A stretch of 64,000 bases of DNA from Natronomonas marina. Its GTDB lineage: Archaea; Halobacteriota; Halobacteria; Halobacteriales; Haloarculaceae. Below are positions 49,098 through 57,382 of the stretch, piece after piece. Numbering within the stretch: position 1 is the stretch's first letter; the number at the start of each line of letters is the position of its first letter. A program made the position numbers and the translations under genes. The notes under the pieces are model-generated. The model was not told where the DNA came from. It saw nothing but the letters and a program-made list of their open reading frames with translations, and ran no database searches. The stretch spans positions 3,684,932 through 3,748,931 of the forward strand of contig NZ_CP101154.1 in assembly GCF_024298905.1 (NCBI RefSeq), in the 5' to 3' direction.

Positions 49098-50543
49098 TCA
49101 GTCGTCGGCGCCCCCGGCGTCGGGCCGGTACTCCCGGCTGACCCGTTTCCAGACGCCCGAGCGGAACCGGTAGTAGTTCAGCGCCGCCGGCACGGATGTC
49201 TCCGCCAGGAAGGCCAGGTACAGTCCGTAGAGTCCCAGCGGCGTCACCGTCCCGAGGTAGACAAGCGGGATGGAGACGCCGAACATGCCGAGCGCCTGGC
49301 TGAGGAACGGCCACCGGGTGTCGCCGGCGGCGTCCAGCGGTCCGGCGGCGGCGCCGGAGACGCCCTGGAGAACGACGGCGACGCAGGCGACCCGGACCAG
49401 CGGGACCGCGATGGGGACCGCCGGCGCGGTCGGGTCGCCGACGAAGAGCACCACCACCGGCTCGGCGAGGACGAAGACGACGGCGGCGACGACGGCGTAG
49501 ACCGCGACCGCGAAGCGAACGATTTCGCGGCCGTAGGCGTCGGCGAGCCCCTCCTCGCCGGTGCCGAGTTCCTGGCCGACGAGGCTGGCCGACGCCAGCC
49601 CGAAGCCCCACCCCGGCGTGTTCATCAGCCCGAGGATCCGGCGGGCGATGACGAACGCCGAGACGACGTCCCGGCCGAAGACGTCGAGGATGGCGAACAT
49701 GGGGAACTCGGCGACGGTCCACACGAGGTTCCGGCCCATCACCGGCAGGCCGATGGCGACGAGGTCCGAGACCGTCCCGCGGTCGAGGTAGCGTCCCCGC
49801 GGGTCGACGGTGACGGGGAACTCGCCGGCGCCGGGGAGTCGGCCGGCGGTGAGGCCGATCCCGAAGGCCGCGGCGACGACGACGTTCGAGACGACCGTCC
49901 CGATGGCGGCGCCCTCGACGCCCATCCCGAGACCGAAGATGAGGACCGCGTTGATGACGACGTTGGCGACGGCGCCGCTGCCCCGGAGCACCATCGCCGT
50001 GTAGGAGTCGTCGGCGCCGACCAAAACGCGACTGCCGACGAGGTTCAGGCCGGCGAAGGGAATCCCGAGGGCGACGACGCGCAGGTAGGCGCCGCCGAGC
50101 CGGACGGTGGCGGCGTCGCTGCTCAGCAGGCCGATAAGTTCTGTCGGGAACGCCCGAAAGACGGCGACGACCGGCAGCGTCGCCGCGACGACGAGCAGGA
50201 CGCTCGAGCGGACCGCGAGCCCCAGGCCCGCCTCGGCGTCGGCGCCGTACCGCTGGCTCACCAGCGCGATGGTGCCGCCGGCGACGCCGCCGCCGATGGA
50301 GAAGGCCAGCCCCCAGAACGGCCCGGCGATACCGACTCCGGAGATGGCCGCCGACCCGACGGCGACGCCGACCATCGCCACGTCGACGGCGTTCTTCGAC
50401 ATCCGGGCGATGCCCGTGACTATCCGCGGCCACGCGAGTTCGGTCGTCCGGCGGGCCCGCGCCTCGGTGACGAGACCGAGCCGTGACAGGGCGAGACCGA
50501 CGGCGAGAATCGCCAGTCGAACCGGGTTCGGGACGGCGGACAC
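49098..50543 (-). CDS. MATE family efflux transporter
   Basis: A 481-residue membrane protein with 12 predicted helices in two halves. MATE features include the N-terminal region KNAVDVAMVGVAVGSAAISGVGIAGPFWG, SQRYGADAEAGLGLAVRSS, and the repeated pattern in the second half, AFVIARRILGLMNTPGWGFGLASASLVGQELG. MATE proteins export organic cations or drugs by exchange for sodium or protons; haloarchaeal substrates are unknown. A second Cys-rich region is absent. It is transcribed alone and is divergent from the DUF4129 operon. Confidence 0.9.
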   Translation of the reverse strand: MSAVPNPVRLAILAVGLALSRLGLVTEARARRTTELAWPRIVTGIARMSKNAVDVAMVGVAVGSAAISGVGIAGPFWGLAFSIGGGVAGGTIALVSQRYGADAEAGLGLAVRSSVLLVVAATLPVVAVFRAFPTELIGLLSSDAATVRLGGAYLRVVALGIPFAGLNLVGSRVLVGADDSYTAMVLRGSGAVANVVINAVLIFGLGMGVEGAAIGTVVSNVVVAAAFGIGLTAGRLPGAGEFPVTVDPRGRYLDRGTVSDLVAIGLPVMGRNLVWTVAEFPMFAILDVFGRDVVSAFVIARRILGLMNTPGWGFGLASASLVGQELGTGEEGLADAYGREIVRFAVAVYAVVAAVVFVLAEPVVVLFVGDPTAPAVPIAVPLVRVACVAVVLQGVSGAAAGPLDAAGDTRWPFLSQALGMFGVSIPLVYLGTVTPLGLYGLYLAFLAETSVPAALNYYRFRSGVWKRVSREYRPDAGGADD

Positions 50544-50650
50544 GTCGTGCGTTTAACTGACCGGTCAGTCAGCCAAATGTCTTCCCTTTCGGGGTCGGCG
50601 GGGGGACGCGCCGTACGAACTCTTTTTTATATCGGCCCACAACGGCGGCC

Positions 50651-51607
50651 GTGGACCGCGACCGTGCCCTCCCGCTCCTCGTAGCCCTCCTGGCCATCGT
50701 GGCGCTCTCGCTCGCGGCGGCGACCCTCGATTCGGCGGTCGACCCCGGTGGCTCCGGCTTCGGCGGCGGCAGCGACACCGGTGTCGGCGACGACGACCCC
50801 GGCGAGACCCCGACGCCGAAGCCAGCGGTGGGAGAGGCGGCCGACCCGACGAGCGAAATGCTCATCTTCTCGACCTGCTTCCCGTTCCTCCAGAAGCCAC
50901 CGGCACTGTTGGCGCTCTTCGTGGTGTTCGGCGGGGTGTTCGCCGCGACGTACCGCTTGACGAAGTCGAAGTTCGCGGGACTGGCCGTCTGTGCCGCGCT
51001 CGCGCTTCCCGGCGCCCTGGTCTACGGCGGGCTGGCGTTCTGCGGGGAGTCTTCCGCCGCCCCCCAGCAGACATCGACCGAGGGCGGACCGACGCCCAAC
51101 GGCAGCAATCTCCCGGAGGGTGGCGGTGGCGGTCTCGGCGAGACCGGCACCGAGGCCCTCTCGTCGCCGTCGCTACTCCTCGCACTGCTCGTGGTGGTCG
51201 CGCTGGCCGTCGTGGTCGTCGCGGTACTCGCCACCGGTAGCGACAGGGCCGGCACGGCCGAGGAGCCGACGGAGGACCTGCCGGAGGACGCCCCCGAGAC
51301 CATCGGTCGCGTCGCCGGGACGGCCGCCGACCGGATCGACGCCGACGGCGACGTCGACGCCGAAAACGAGGTGTACCGCGCCTGGCGAGAGATGACCGAA
51401 TCCCTCGCGGTCGCCTCGCCGGAGACGACCACGCCCCGGGAGTTCGAGCGGGCGGCCGTCGACGCCGGCATGGACCGCGAGGACGTCGCGGCGCTGACCG
51501 ACCTCTTCGAGTCGGTCAGGTACGGTGGTCTCGAACCGACCGACGAGCAGGAACGGCGGGCCGTCGAGACGCTCCGCCGCATCGAGTCCGGCTACGGGGA
51601 GGACTGA
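50651..51607 (+). CDS. DUF4129 domain membrane protein
   Basis: A 318-residue protein from a GTG start at 50651 ((M)DRDRALPLLVALLAIVALS); a TATA-like ttttttatatcg lies 25 bp upstream, fitting a leaderless mRNA. An N-terminal anchor and two further membrane segments (LLALFVVFGGVFAATY, LLLALLVVVALAVVVVAVLA) surround Gly/Pro-rich loops. The C-terminal 75 residues are a DUF4129 domain (EVYRAWREMTESLAVASPETTTPREFERAAVDAG). It is the first gene of a four-gene operon (TGATG and GTGA overlaps) with DUF58 and MoxR-associated proteins, a widespread membrane system whose job is not known. Confidence 0.85.
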   Translation: MDRDRALPLLVALLAIVALSLAAATLDSAVDPGGSGFGGGSDTGVGDDDPGETPTPKPAVGEAADPTSEMLIFSTCFPFLQKPPALLALFVVFGGVFAATYRLTKSKFAGLAVCAALALPGALVYGGLAFCGESSAAPQQTSTEGGPTPNGSNLPEGGGGGLGETGTEALSSPSLLLALLVVVALAVVVVAVLATGSDRAGTAEEPTEDLPEDAPETIGRVAGTAADRIDADGDVDAENEVYRAWREMTESLAVASPETTTPREFERAAVDAGMDREDVAALTDLFESVRYGGLEPTDEQERRAVETLRRIESGYGED

Positions 51608-52143
51608 TGCGGCGGCTCGCACTCCTCGGCATCGCCGCCGTCGCTGTGGGCGCCCTGACGCTCGTCGAGCGCGGGCTCGCGGGCTTTTTCCAGCTCGACT
51701 ACCTGTTCGTCTCGGCGGTCGGCGTTCTGGCGGTCGTGTTCGGGCTCCGTTACGCGCTGGCCGGCCGGTGGGCGACCCGGTGGACGGCCGAAATCGAGTC
51801 CCCGGAGCCGCGCTACCGCTCGACGGTTCTCGGCGAGGAGGTCGAGACGGCGCTCGGCTCCGGCGGGCAGCTCGGCATCGGGCGCCGGGCCGAACTCCGG
51901 CGGCGGCTCCGGGACGTCGCGGCGGACGTCCTCGTCACCTACGCCGGCTACGACCGCGAAGGCGCCGAGACCGCGGTCGAGGAGGGGACCTGGACGGACG
52001 ACCCCGTCGCTGCGGGCTATCTCGCCGAGCCGATCGACCTCCCGCGCCGGCTGCAGGTCCGCAACCTGCTTCGTCGACGGTCGATGGTCCGGACCTGCGT
52101 CGAGCGGTCGCTGACCGCAATCGAGGAGGTGCGCGAGCCGTGA
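51607..52143 (+). CDS. Membrane protein of the DUF58 operon (DUF7269-like)
   Basis: A 178-residue protein starting MRRLALLGIAAVAVGALTLV with two membrane segments near the N-terminus (residues 3-20 and 30-50), then an Arg-rich helical soluble domain (RRAELRRRLRDVAADVLVTYAGYD, RRLQVRNLLRRRSMVRTCVERSL). The start overlaps the preceding stop (TGATG at 51605-51609) and the end overlaps the next GTG start by 4 bp, so it is translationally coupled on both sides. I recall this as a haloarchaeal family found only with DUF4129 and DUF58 genes. Confidence 0.78.
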   Translation: MRRLALLGIAAVAVGALTLVERGLAGFFQLDYLFVSAVGVLAVVFGLRYALAGRWATRWTAEIESPEPRYRSTVLGEEVETALGSGGQLGIGRRAELRRRLRDVAADVLVTYAGYDREGAETAVEEGTWTDDPVAAGYLAEPIDLPRRLQVRNLLRRRSMVRTCVERSLTAIEEVREP

Positions 52144-53405
52144 CCCGGACGAACCGCTGGGTCGGTCTCGGCGGAGCCGCGCTGGTCGTCGTCGGCGTCG
52201 CCGTCCTCTTTCGGGAGCCGGGGCCGGTCCTGGCTGCCGGTGTCGCGGCCGGCTACCTCGCGGTGCGGTCGGCGACCGCCCCGCCGACGCCCTCGCTTCG
52301 GGTCGAGCGAACCGTCGAGACGGAGACGCCGGACCCCGACGAGGAGGTCCGGATCGAGGTGACCGTCGAGAACGAGGGAGCGACGCTGTACGACCTCCGA
52401 CTCGTCGACGAGGTACCCGACGGGCTGGCGGTCGTCGACGGCCCGGCCAGACACGCCACGGCACTCCGCGGCGGCGACGCGGCGACGTTTTCCTACACCG
52501 TGCGGGCCTCCCGCGGCAGCCACGAGTGGGAGGACCTGCGGGTCGTTGCGCGGGACCCGCTCGGCGTCCACGAGCGGGAGACGACTGTCGACGCCCCGAG
52601 CACGCTCCGGTGTGTCCCAACCTTCGAGGGGACGGCGGACCTGCCGCTGCGGGGACTGACCACGCCGTACGCCGGCCGCGTCCCGACCGACGTGGGCGGG
52701 TCCGGCATCGAGTTCTACGCCGTCCGGGAGTACCGCCGCGGCGACCCGCAGGCCCGCGTGGACTGGAACCGGGCGGCCCGGACGGGCGAACTGGCGACGC
52801 TGGAACTCCGCGAGGAACGGGCGGCGACGGTCGTTCTGGTGGTCGACGCCCGAACGGCGGCCTACGTCGCGCCGTCGCCGGAGGCCGAAAGCGCCGTCGA
52901 GCGCAGCGTCGACGCCGCCGGCCACCTGGCCGACGTCCTGCTGTCGAAGGGCGACCGCGTCGGCGCGACGGCGTTCTCGCCGCGGGCCTGCTGGCTCGCG
53001 CCCGGCACCGGCACGGCGCATCGGGCGCGACTTCACGACGCGCTCGTGACCGACCCCGGCTTCGCGCCGACGCCGCCGGATCCCGACGCCCGGTTCGTCT
53101 CCCGGCTGTGGCGGCGGCGGTTCCGCCGCCGGCTGCCCGCCGACGCACAGGTGATGCTGTTCTCGCCCTGCGTCGACCGGGCGCCGCTCGTCCTCGCCGA
53201 GCGGCTGAACGCGCTGGGCCACCTCGTGACGGTCGTCTCGCCCGACCCGACCCCTACCGAGGGTCTCGGCGGCCGCGTCGTCGGCATCGAGCGGGACCTT
53301 CGGCTGGCGGAGTTGCGGGCCAGCGGCGTCCGCGTCCTCGAGTGGTCGCCGACGGAGCCGTTCGCCGTCGCCGGCGACCGGGCCGGCCGGAGGTGGTCCG
53401 GGTGA
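52140..53405 (+). CDS. DUF58 domain protein
   Basis: A 421-residue protein from a GTG start at 52140 ((M)TRTNRWVGLGGAALVVVGV). Two N-terminal membrane segments precede an extracellular-type beta domain (RVERTVETETPDPDEEVRIEVTVEN...LRVVARDPLGVHE). The DUF58 signature, FYAVREYRRGDPQARVDWNRAARTGELATLELRE, lies at about residues 195-230. A von Willebrand A-like domain follows, starting ATVVLVVDARTAAYV. DUF58 proteins work with MoxR ATPases, here encoded separately at 58560. The gene overlaps its neighbours by 4 bp on both sides. Confidence 0.9.
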   Translation: MTRTNRWVGLGGAALVVVGVAVLFREPGPVLAAGVAAGYLAVRSATAPPTPSLRVERTVETETPDPDEEVRIEVTVENEGATLYDLRLVDEVPDGLAVVDGPARHATALRGGDAATFSYTVRASRGSHEWEDLRVVARDPLGVHERETTVDAPSTLRCVPTFEGTADLPLRGLTTPYAGRVPTDVGGSGIEFYAVREYRRGDPQARVDWNRAARTGELATLELREERAATVVLVVDARTAAYVAPSPEAESAVERSVDAAGHLADVLLSKGDRVGATAFSPRACWLAPGTGTAHRARLHDALVTDPGFAPTPPDPDARFVSRLWRRRFRRRLPADAQVMLFSPCVDRAPLVLAERLNALGHLVTVVSPDPTPTEGLGGRVVGIERDLRLAELRASGVRVLEWSPTEPFAVAGDRAGRRWSG

Positions 53406-53998
53406 GCGTCACGACGACGGACGCGGGGAGCCGCGCGGACGACGACGGAGGCGGCGACGGCGATCACGAGACCGACGAGGTCACGGCGACGGAGCCGACC
53501 GACGCCGAGCCGACACCGGCACCGCCCCGCCTTTCGGTCGGGCTGGCCGTCGGCCTCGGCGGCTTCGCGGCGGCCCTCCTCGCGGCGGGGTCGCTCCTGT
53601 CCGGTGCGGTCGCCCTGCTCGGCGTCGCCCTGCTCGGGGCGTCGCTGTCGGTCGTCTCCGTGCGCCTCTGTTCGGCCGCCGGCGTGACGTTCGTCCTCGC
53701 GTTCGTCGCGGCGGCGGCGACCGGCGCGGTCGCGGCACCGCTGGTCGGCGGTGCCATCCTCGCGGTGGCGGCCTGGGACGTCGCCGACCACGGCATCGGC
53801 CTGGCCGGCCACGTCGGCCGGGAGGCGCCCACCCGGCGGAACGAACTCGTCCACGCGGCCGCCAGCCTGGCGGTCGGGAGCGCGGCCGGCGCGGTCGCCT
53901 TCGGCGTCTACCTGGCGGCCGGCGCCGGCCAGCCCTCGACCGCGCTCGTTTTCCTGCTGTTCGGGGGCGTCCTTTTGCTCGTCGCGCTCCGGGACTGA
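53402..53998 (+). CDS. Membrane protein at the end of the DUF58 operon (DUF7519-like)
   Basis: A 198-residue protein from a GTG start at 53402. The first 42 residues are acidic and unstructured (DDDGGGDGDHETDEVTATEP). About five membrane segments follow (LSVGLAVGLGGFAAALLAAGS, AVALLGVALLGASLSVVSV, GVTFVLAFVAAAATGAV, LVGGAILAVAAWDVADHG, and a last one, STALVFLLFGGVLLLVALRD). It is the fourth gene of the operon, coupled to DUF58. I recall it as a haloarchaeal partner family; no catalytic motif is visible. Confidence 0.75.
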   Translation: MSVTTTDAGSRADDDGGGDGDHETDEVTATEPTDAEPTPAPPRLSVGLAVGLGGFAAALLAAGSLLSGAVALLGVALLGASLSVVSVRLCSAAGVTFVLAFVAAAATGAVAAPLVGGAILAVAAWDVADHGIGLAGHVGREAPTRRNELVHAAASLAVGSAAGAVAFGVYLAAGAGQPSTALVFLLFGGVLLLVALRD

Positions 53999-54112
53999 TA
54001 CTGACAGACGAGATCAACTGAAGCCGGTGCGTGGACGCCCAACCGTTCGCTCCGTCGAACGGCTCGATTCTCGCGAGCCGCGTGTCCGCTCGTTCGTCCG
54101 TCAGTATGGGCG

Positions 54113-54961
54113 TCAGCCCACCACGCGACGGGCGGTGCCCGCGAGGTCGTAACTGTCGCCGAGCATCCAGCGAGTCAGCCGACCCGACAGCCACGCCAGC
54201 CCGTTCAGGAGATGGAGGGCGACCAGCAACAGGACGACCCCGACGACGGCGACGACTACCGCCTCCGAGAGCCGGGTAATCCGCCAGGATCCGACGGTGA
54301 CGGCCGGCTCCAGCGTGACCAGCAGCCGGTTCCACCCGAGGTGCAGCGTCGGGTGCAACTCGACGGGCCGGTCGGTGACGACCCCAACGTAGACGCCCGG
54401 CTGCCGGTAGTACAGCGGCGCGAGCAGGAGCGCCACGGCCGTCGAAAGCAGGACGGTCATCACGAGAAATCCCGCGACACCGAGGACGAACTTCACGGGG
54501 AGGTACGCCACCGCCAGCCAGGTCCCGGAGTCGACGAGCACCGACAGCACGCGCCGTGGCGCCGATGGCTCCTCGTCATCCCCGGCGTCGGCGGTCGACC
54601 CTGTGGAAGCCTCGACGTCGCCGGCTTCGCCGTCGGTTTCGGCGTCTGACGACCCGAAGTCCACGCCGAGCAGCAGTGCTGCCAGCCAGCGCTCGAAGCC
54701 GGCGATGCCGAGCGTCACTCCCACGACCACGACCAGGATGGGGATTCCGACCAGCACGATGGCGAGTCCTATCCCCAGCGAGAGGCCGATGGTGACGAAT
54801 ACGAGGTACAACACCCCGAGCGGGAAGGCCAGCGCGAGGTACAGCAGGTTCAGGTACGTCTGCGGCCGGAGGGGGGCCGCGAGGAACGACCGCAGGTGGG
54901 CACCGGAGGGGCGGCTGACGGCGTCGAGCATCCAGGTCGTGTCTGCCGGGCTTGCGGACAT
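54113..54961 (-). CDS. Sensor-domain membrane protein
   Basis: A 282-residue protein starting MLDAVSRPSGAHLRSFLAAP; an ATG ten codons upstream is possible but adds no conserved sequence. The start segment RSFLAAPLRPQTYLNLLYLALAFPLGVLYLVF is the signature of the PF13796-type 'sensor' membrane domain. Two helix pairs flank an acidic linker (residues 90-135, DAETDGEAGDVEASTGSTAD), then strands and two more helices (AVVVAVVGVVLLLVALHLL). No kinase domain follows, so it cannot signal by itself. It is a paralogue of the protein at 56205. Confidence 0.78.
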   Translation of the reverse strand: MSASPADTTWMLDAVSRPSGAHLRSFLAAPLRPQTYLNLLYLALAFPLGVLYLVFVTIGLSLGIGLAIVLVGIPILVVVVGVTLGIAGFERWLAALLLGVDFGSSDAETDGEAGDVEASTGSTADAGDDEEPSAPRRVLSVLVDSGTWLAVAYLPVKFVLGVAGFLVMTVLLSTAVALLLAPLYYRQPGVYVGVVTDRPVELHPTLHLGWNRLLVTLEPAVTVGSWRITRLSEAVVVAVVGVVLLLVALHLLNGLAWLSGRLTRWMLGDSYDLAGTARRVVG

Positions 54962-55099
54962 AAACGTTCGGGACGGGTGTCGAGCGGACAACTCGTCGAA
55001 AGGGTAGAGCCCCTCGAGCGACGATTCAGTGACGATCGTGACCGACGAGACGCCCGCGACGCCGGGGATTTATGTACTACCCTCTGAACCGGAGTGAGT

Positions 55100-55450
55100 A
55101 TGGGGGAGGAGCCGCCCGACGAGGAGGTCGTCGTCGAGGTCATCGGCGACGACTACTCCCGTCGAATCCTGACGCTGACCCGCGAGGAGCCCCGCTCAGT
55201 CGAGGTGCTCAGCGAGGCCTGCGGCGCGGACCCCTCCACCATCTACCGGCGGATCGAGCGCCTCCAGGAGGCCGGCCTGCTCGAGGACCGCCAGGAACTG
55301 GACCCCGGCGGCCACCACTACAAGGTCTACGCCGCGACCCTGCGGGAGGTCACCCTCCGGTTCGAGGAGGAGGGCCTCGAGGTCGAGGTGCGCCGCGAGG
55401 AGGAGACGGCAGCCGACCGCTTCACCAGACTCTACGAGGGATTCAAATGA
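55100..55450 (+). CDS. Winged-helix transcriptional regulator
   Basis: A 116-residue protein starting MGEEPPDEEVVVEVIGDDYS (ATG 55100, with a GTG six bp upstream as alternative). The winged helix is clear: SRRILTLTREEPRSVEVLSEACGADPSTIYRRIERLQEAGLLEDR, with the recognition helix at PSTIYRRIERL. A dimerisation-type helix with charges follows (VTLRFEEEGLEVEVRREEETAADRF). It overlaps the next gene by 4 bp (55447-55450), so it probably controls the membrane proteins encoded after it or the two sensor-domain genes around it. A TATA-like element (gatttatgtac) lies 30 bp upstream at about 55067-55077. Confidence 0.85.
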   Translation: MGEEPPDEEVVVEVIGDDYSRRILTLTREEPRSVEVLSEACGADPSTIYRRIERLQEAGLLEDRQELDPGGHHYKVYAATLREVTLRFEEEGLEVEVRREEETAADRFTRLYEGFK

Positions 55451-55839
55451 CGGGACAGAGCGCGTTCGCGGCAGTCGCCCTCGCGGTCCCCGACGGGCCG
55501 CGAGCGACCGGCCTCGTCGACCTCGCCACGGCGCCGGTCGCACAGGCGTCCGGTGGCGCCCCCACGCTCGTCCTGCTCGTGTTCGCGGCGCTGGTCGTCG
55601 CAACGGTGCTGTCGCTGTACCTCGCGGTCCGCCTCTACCGCGGCTACACCGAGGGCGGCGACACCGGGATGCTCGTCCTCGGGGCCGGGCTGGTGCTCCT
55701 GACGACGGTGCCGATGGTGCTGCGGTTCGTCCTCTCTAACGTCCCGGGCGTCGCGCCGACGACCCAGGAACTGCTGGCGACCGCCTGCCAACTGCTCGGG
55801 TTGCTCGTCATTCTCGGGGTGATCCATGGCCGCCGTTGA
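55447..55839 (+). CDS. Membrane protein coupled to the HTH regulator (DUF7521-like)
   Basis: A 130-residue protein starting MTGQSAFAAVALAVPDGPRA. The first 35 residues may be a signal or outer loop. Three membrane segments follow (APTLVLLVFAALVVATVLSLYLAV, GMLVLGAGLVLLTTVPMVLR, LLATACQLLGLLVILGVIH), with the motif LYRGYTEGGDTGMLVL between the first two. It is translationally coupled to the HTH gene and its end overlaps the next gene by 14 bp. HTH plus one or two such proteins is a recurring haloarchaeal cassette of unknown purpose. Confidence 0.75.
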   Translation: MTGQSAFAAVALAVPDGPRATGLVDLATAPVAQASGGAPTLVLLVFAALVVATVLSLYLAVRLYRGYTEGGDTGMLVLGAGLVLLTTVPMVLRFVLSNVPGVAPTTQELLATACQLLGLLVILGVIHGRR

Positions 55840-56110
55840 CGCCGCCGTCGTGCTGTTCGCGACGGCGCTGCTCACCGCCGTGGTCGGCAGCGTCGTCGCC
55901 GTCACCGCCTACCGCGGCTACCGGCGCAACGACAGCGAGCCGATGCTGTACCTCGCGGTCGGCATCGCCTGCATCACCGTCGGCCCGTTTCTCGTCACCT
56001 ACGGGGTAGCGCCGGTCGCGGCGCTGTCGGATGCTGCCGCGCTGCTCGGCGTCCTGTTCGCCACCATCGCTGGCCTGCTCGCCATCCTCTACTCGCTGGA
56101 GGGGACGTGA
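55826..56110 (+). CDS. Membrane protein, paralogue of the preceding gene
   Basis: A 94-residue protein starting MAAVDAAVVLFATALLTAVV. Three membrane segments and the motif YRGYRRNDSEPMLYLAVGIA parallel YRGYTEGGDTGMLVLGAGL of the preceding protein, so the two are related and may pair in the membrane. It overlaps that gene by 14 bp, and is the last of the HTH cassette. An AT-rich stretch follows the stop (tatataaatctttctta, about 56124-56141), which could end the transcript or start the next one. Confidence 0.75.
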   Translation: MAAVDAAVVLFATALLTAVVGSVVAVTAYRGYRRNDSEPMLYLAVGIACITVGPFLVTYGVAPVAALSDAAALLGVLFATIAGLLAILYSLEGT

Positions 56111-56204
56111 GTCCCTCGAACCTGTATATAAATCTTTCTTAGGACTGGTCGCTCGACAGCCGTCGCCCCCGTTTTAGGGGGATACCGGCCCTCCGGTCGA
56201 GTGG

Positions 56205-56843
56205 GTGATCCCCGTGACTGCAACGAGTCCACGCGACGCCGTTCGGTCGTTCCTCGGCGTCCCCCTCGAACCGCGGACGTATCGTGCCCTCGTGTACAAC
56301 CTGCTCGCGTTCCCGCTCGGAATCGCGTACTTCGTCGTGCTCACGGTCGGGTTGGCGGCGACCGTCGGCCTGAGTCTCACGCTGGCCGGCCCGGTCGCGC
56401 TGGTCGTGACGCTGCTTTCGGTCGTGACGCTCGCGTGGGCCGACGGCCGACTCACCGGCGGCCTGCTCGGCGCCGACATCGCCCCGCAGTTTCCCGACGA
56501 CGACGACCCGGTCGAGTTCCTGAAGACACTGGTGTTCGGCCGCCTCACCTGGACGGGCGCCGTCTACCTGCTGTGGCGCTTTGCCGTCGGAGTCGTCGTC
56601 TTCGTCGTCCTGGTCGCCGGCTTCTCGCTGGCCGGAAGTCTCCTCGCCGCCCCGTTCGGCTACGGCGAGCACCTGGCGGTCCGCGTCGGTGCCGGATCGG
56701 TCGCCATCGACACGCTCGGCCGCGCGCTCGCCGCTTCGCTGGTCGGCGCCCTGATCGGTCTCGTGACGCTGCACCTCTCGAACCTCCTCGGAGAGGCCAA
56801 CGCCGCCGTCGCCGACGCCCTCCTCGACCCCGACGGGCGGTGA
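56205..56843 (+). CDS. Sensor-domain membrane protein, second copy
   Basis: A 212-residue protein from a GTG start at 56205, or from a second GTG at 56214. The opening RSFLGVPLEPRTYRALVYNLLAFPLGIAYFVV matches the start of the protein at 54113 (RSFLAAPLRPQTYLNLLYLALAFPLGVLYLVF), so both belong to the same sensor-domain family. About five membrane segments are visible and the acidic linker is short (PQFPDDDDPVEF). It lies after the HTH cassette, 94 bp downstream, on the same strand. No effector domain is attached. Confidence 0.78.
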   Translation: MIPVTATSPRDAVRSFLGVPLEPRTYRALVYNLLAFPLGIAYFVVLTVGLAATVGLSLTLAGPVALVVTLLSVVTLAWADGRLTGGLLGADIAPQFPDDDDPVEFLKTLVFGRLTWTGAVYLLWRFAVGVVVFVVLVAGFSLAGSLLAAPFGYGEHLAVRVGAGSVAIDTLGRALAASLVGALIGLVTLHLSNLLGEANAAVADALLDPDGR

Positions 56844-57382
56844 CGACCCCGCCGTCCCGCGACGTCGTTCGGCCCTCCACGCTGTCCCGTCCCGTCTTCA
56901 CCGGTATTCCCGTCTCGTTTTTCGAGCGCGTGCGTTCCCGAAGAACGATTCACTCCTTGAAACTGAAACGAGCCCGCCACGTACACGGAGCCCAGCATCC
57001 GCCGAGCAGGGCCTTCGGAGACGGCCCCCGAGGCGGTTCGCAGCGGCGCTTTGCGCCGCCGTAGCGCGCACGGACTGACGCGACGCCGACGGCGTCGCGG
57101 AAGGAGTACGCGCGCATATTTTCCCCACGTTTTTGCCGCGGATTGCGGGCGAAGCCCGCAACCGGAAGGCGCGGCGGTAACGCCGCCGCGCGGCCGGCGG
57201 CTCCGCCGCCGGGTCGTGTAAAAAGTGGGCTCTATGGAGTGGGGATTCGATTCATCCCTCCCTGAAAACAGTTCCCGGGAGGAGTTCTACGGCACCCTCT
57301 CGATCGGCTGCGGCTGGATACCTGGTCGGGCTCCGACGAGCGGGGGGACCTGGTCCAGTGGCGCCGGCGTCACGCTGTCGGT
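56844..57382. repeat. Gene-free stretch with a cluster of GC-rich hairpins
   Basis: 539 bp with no credible gene. At least four strong hairpins lie in 57043-57215: gcggcgc-ttt-gcgccgc (57043-57059), gcgacgccg-a-cggcgtcgc (57080-57098), ttgcgggc-gaa-gcccgcaa (57143-57161) and gcggcg-gtaa-cgccgc (57171-57186), then a further GGCGG/CCGCC fold. The last group is bordered by cacgtttttgccgcgg and gtgtaaaaagtggg, like the borders of the hairpins at 22801-22845 and 23872-23913. Probably a decayed mobile repeat. Confidence 0.6.
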
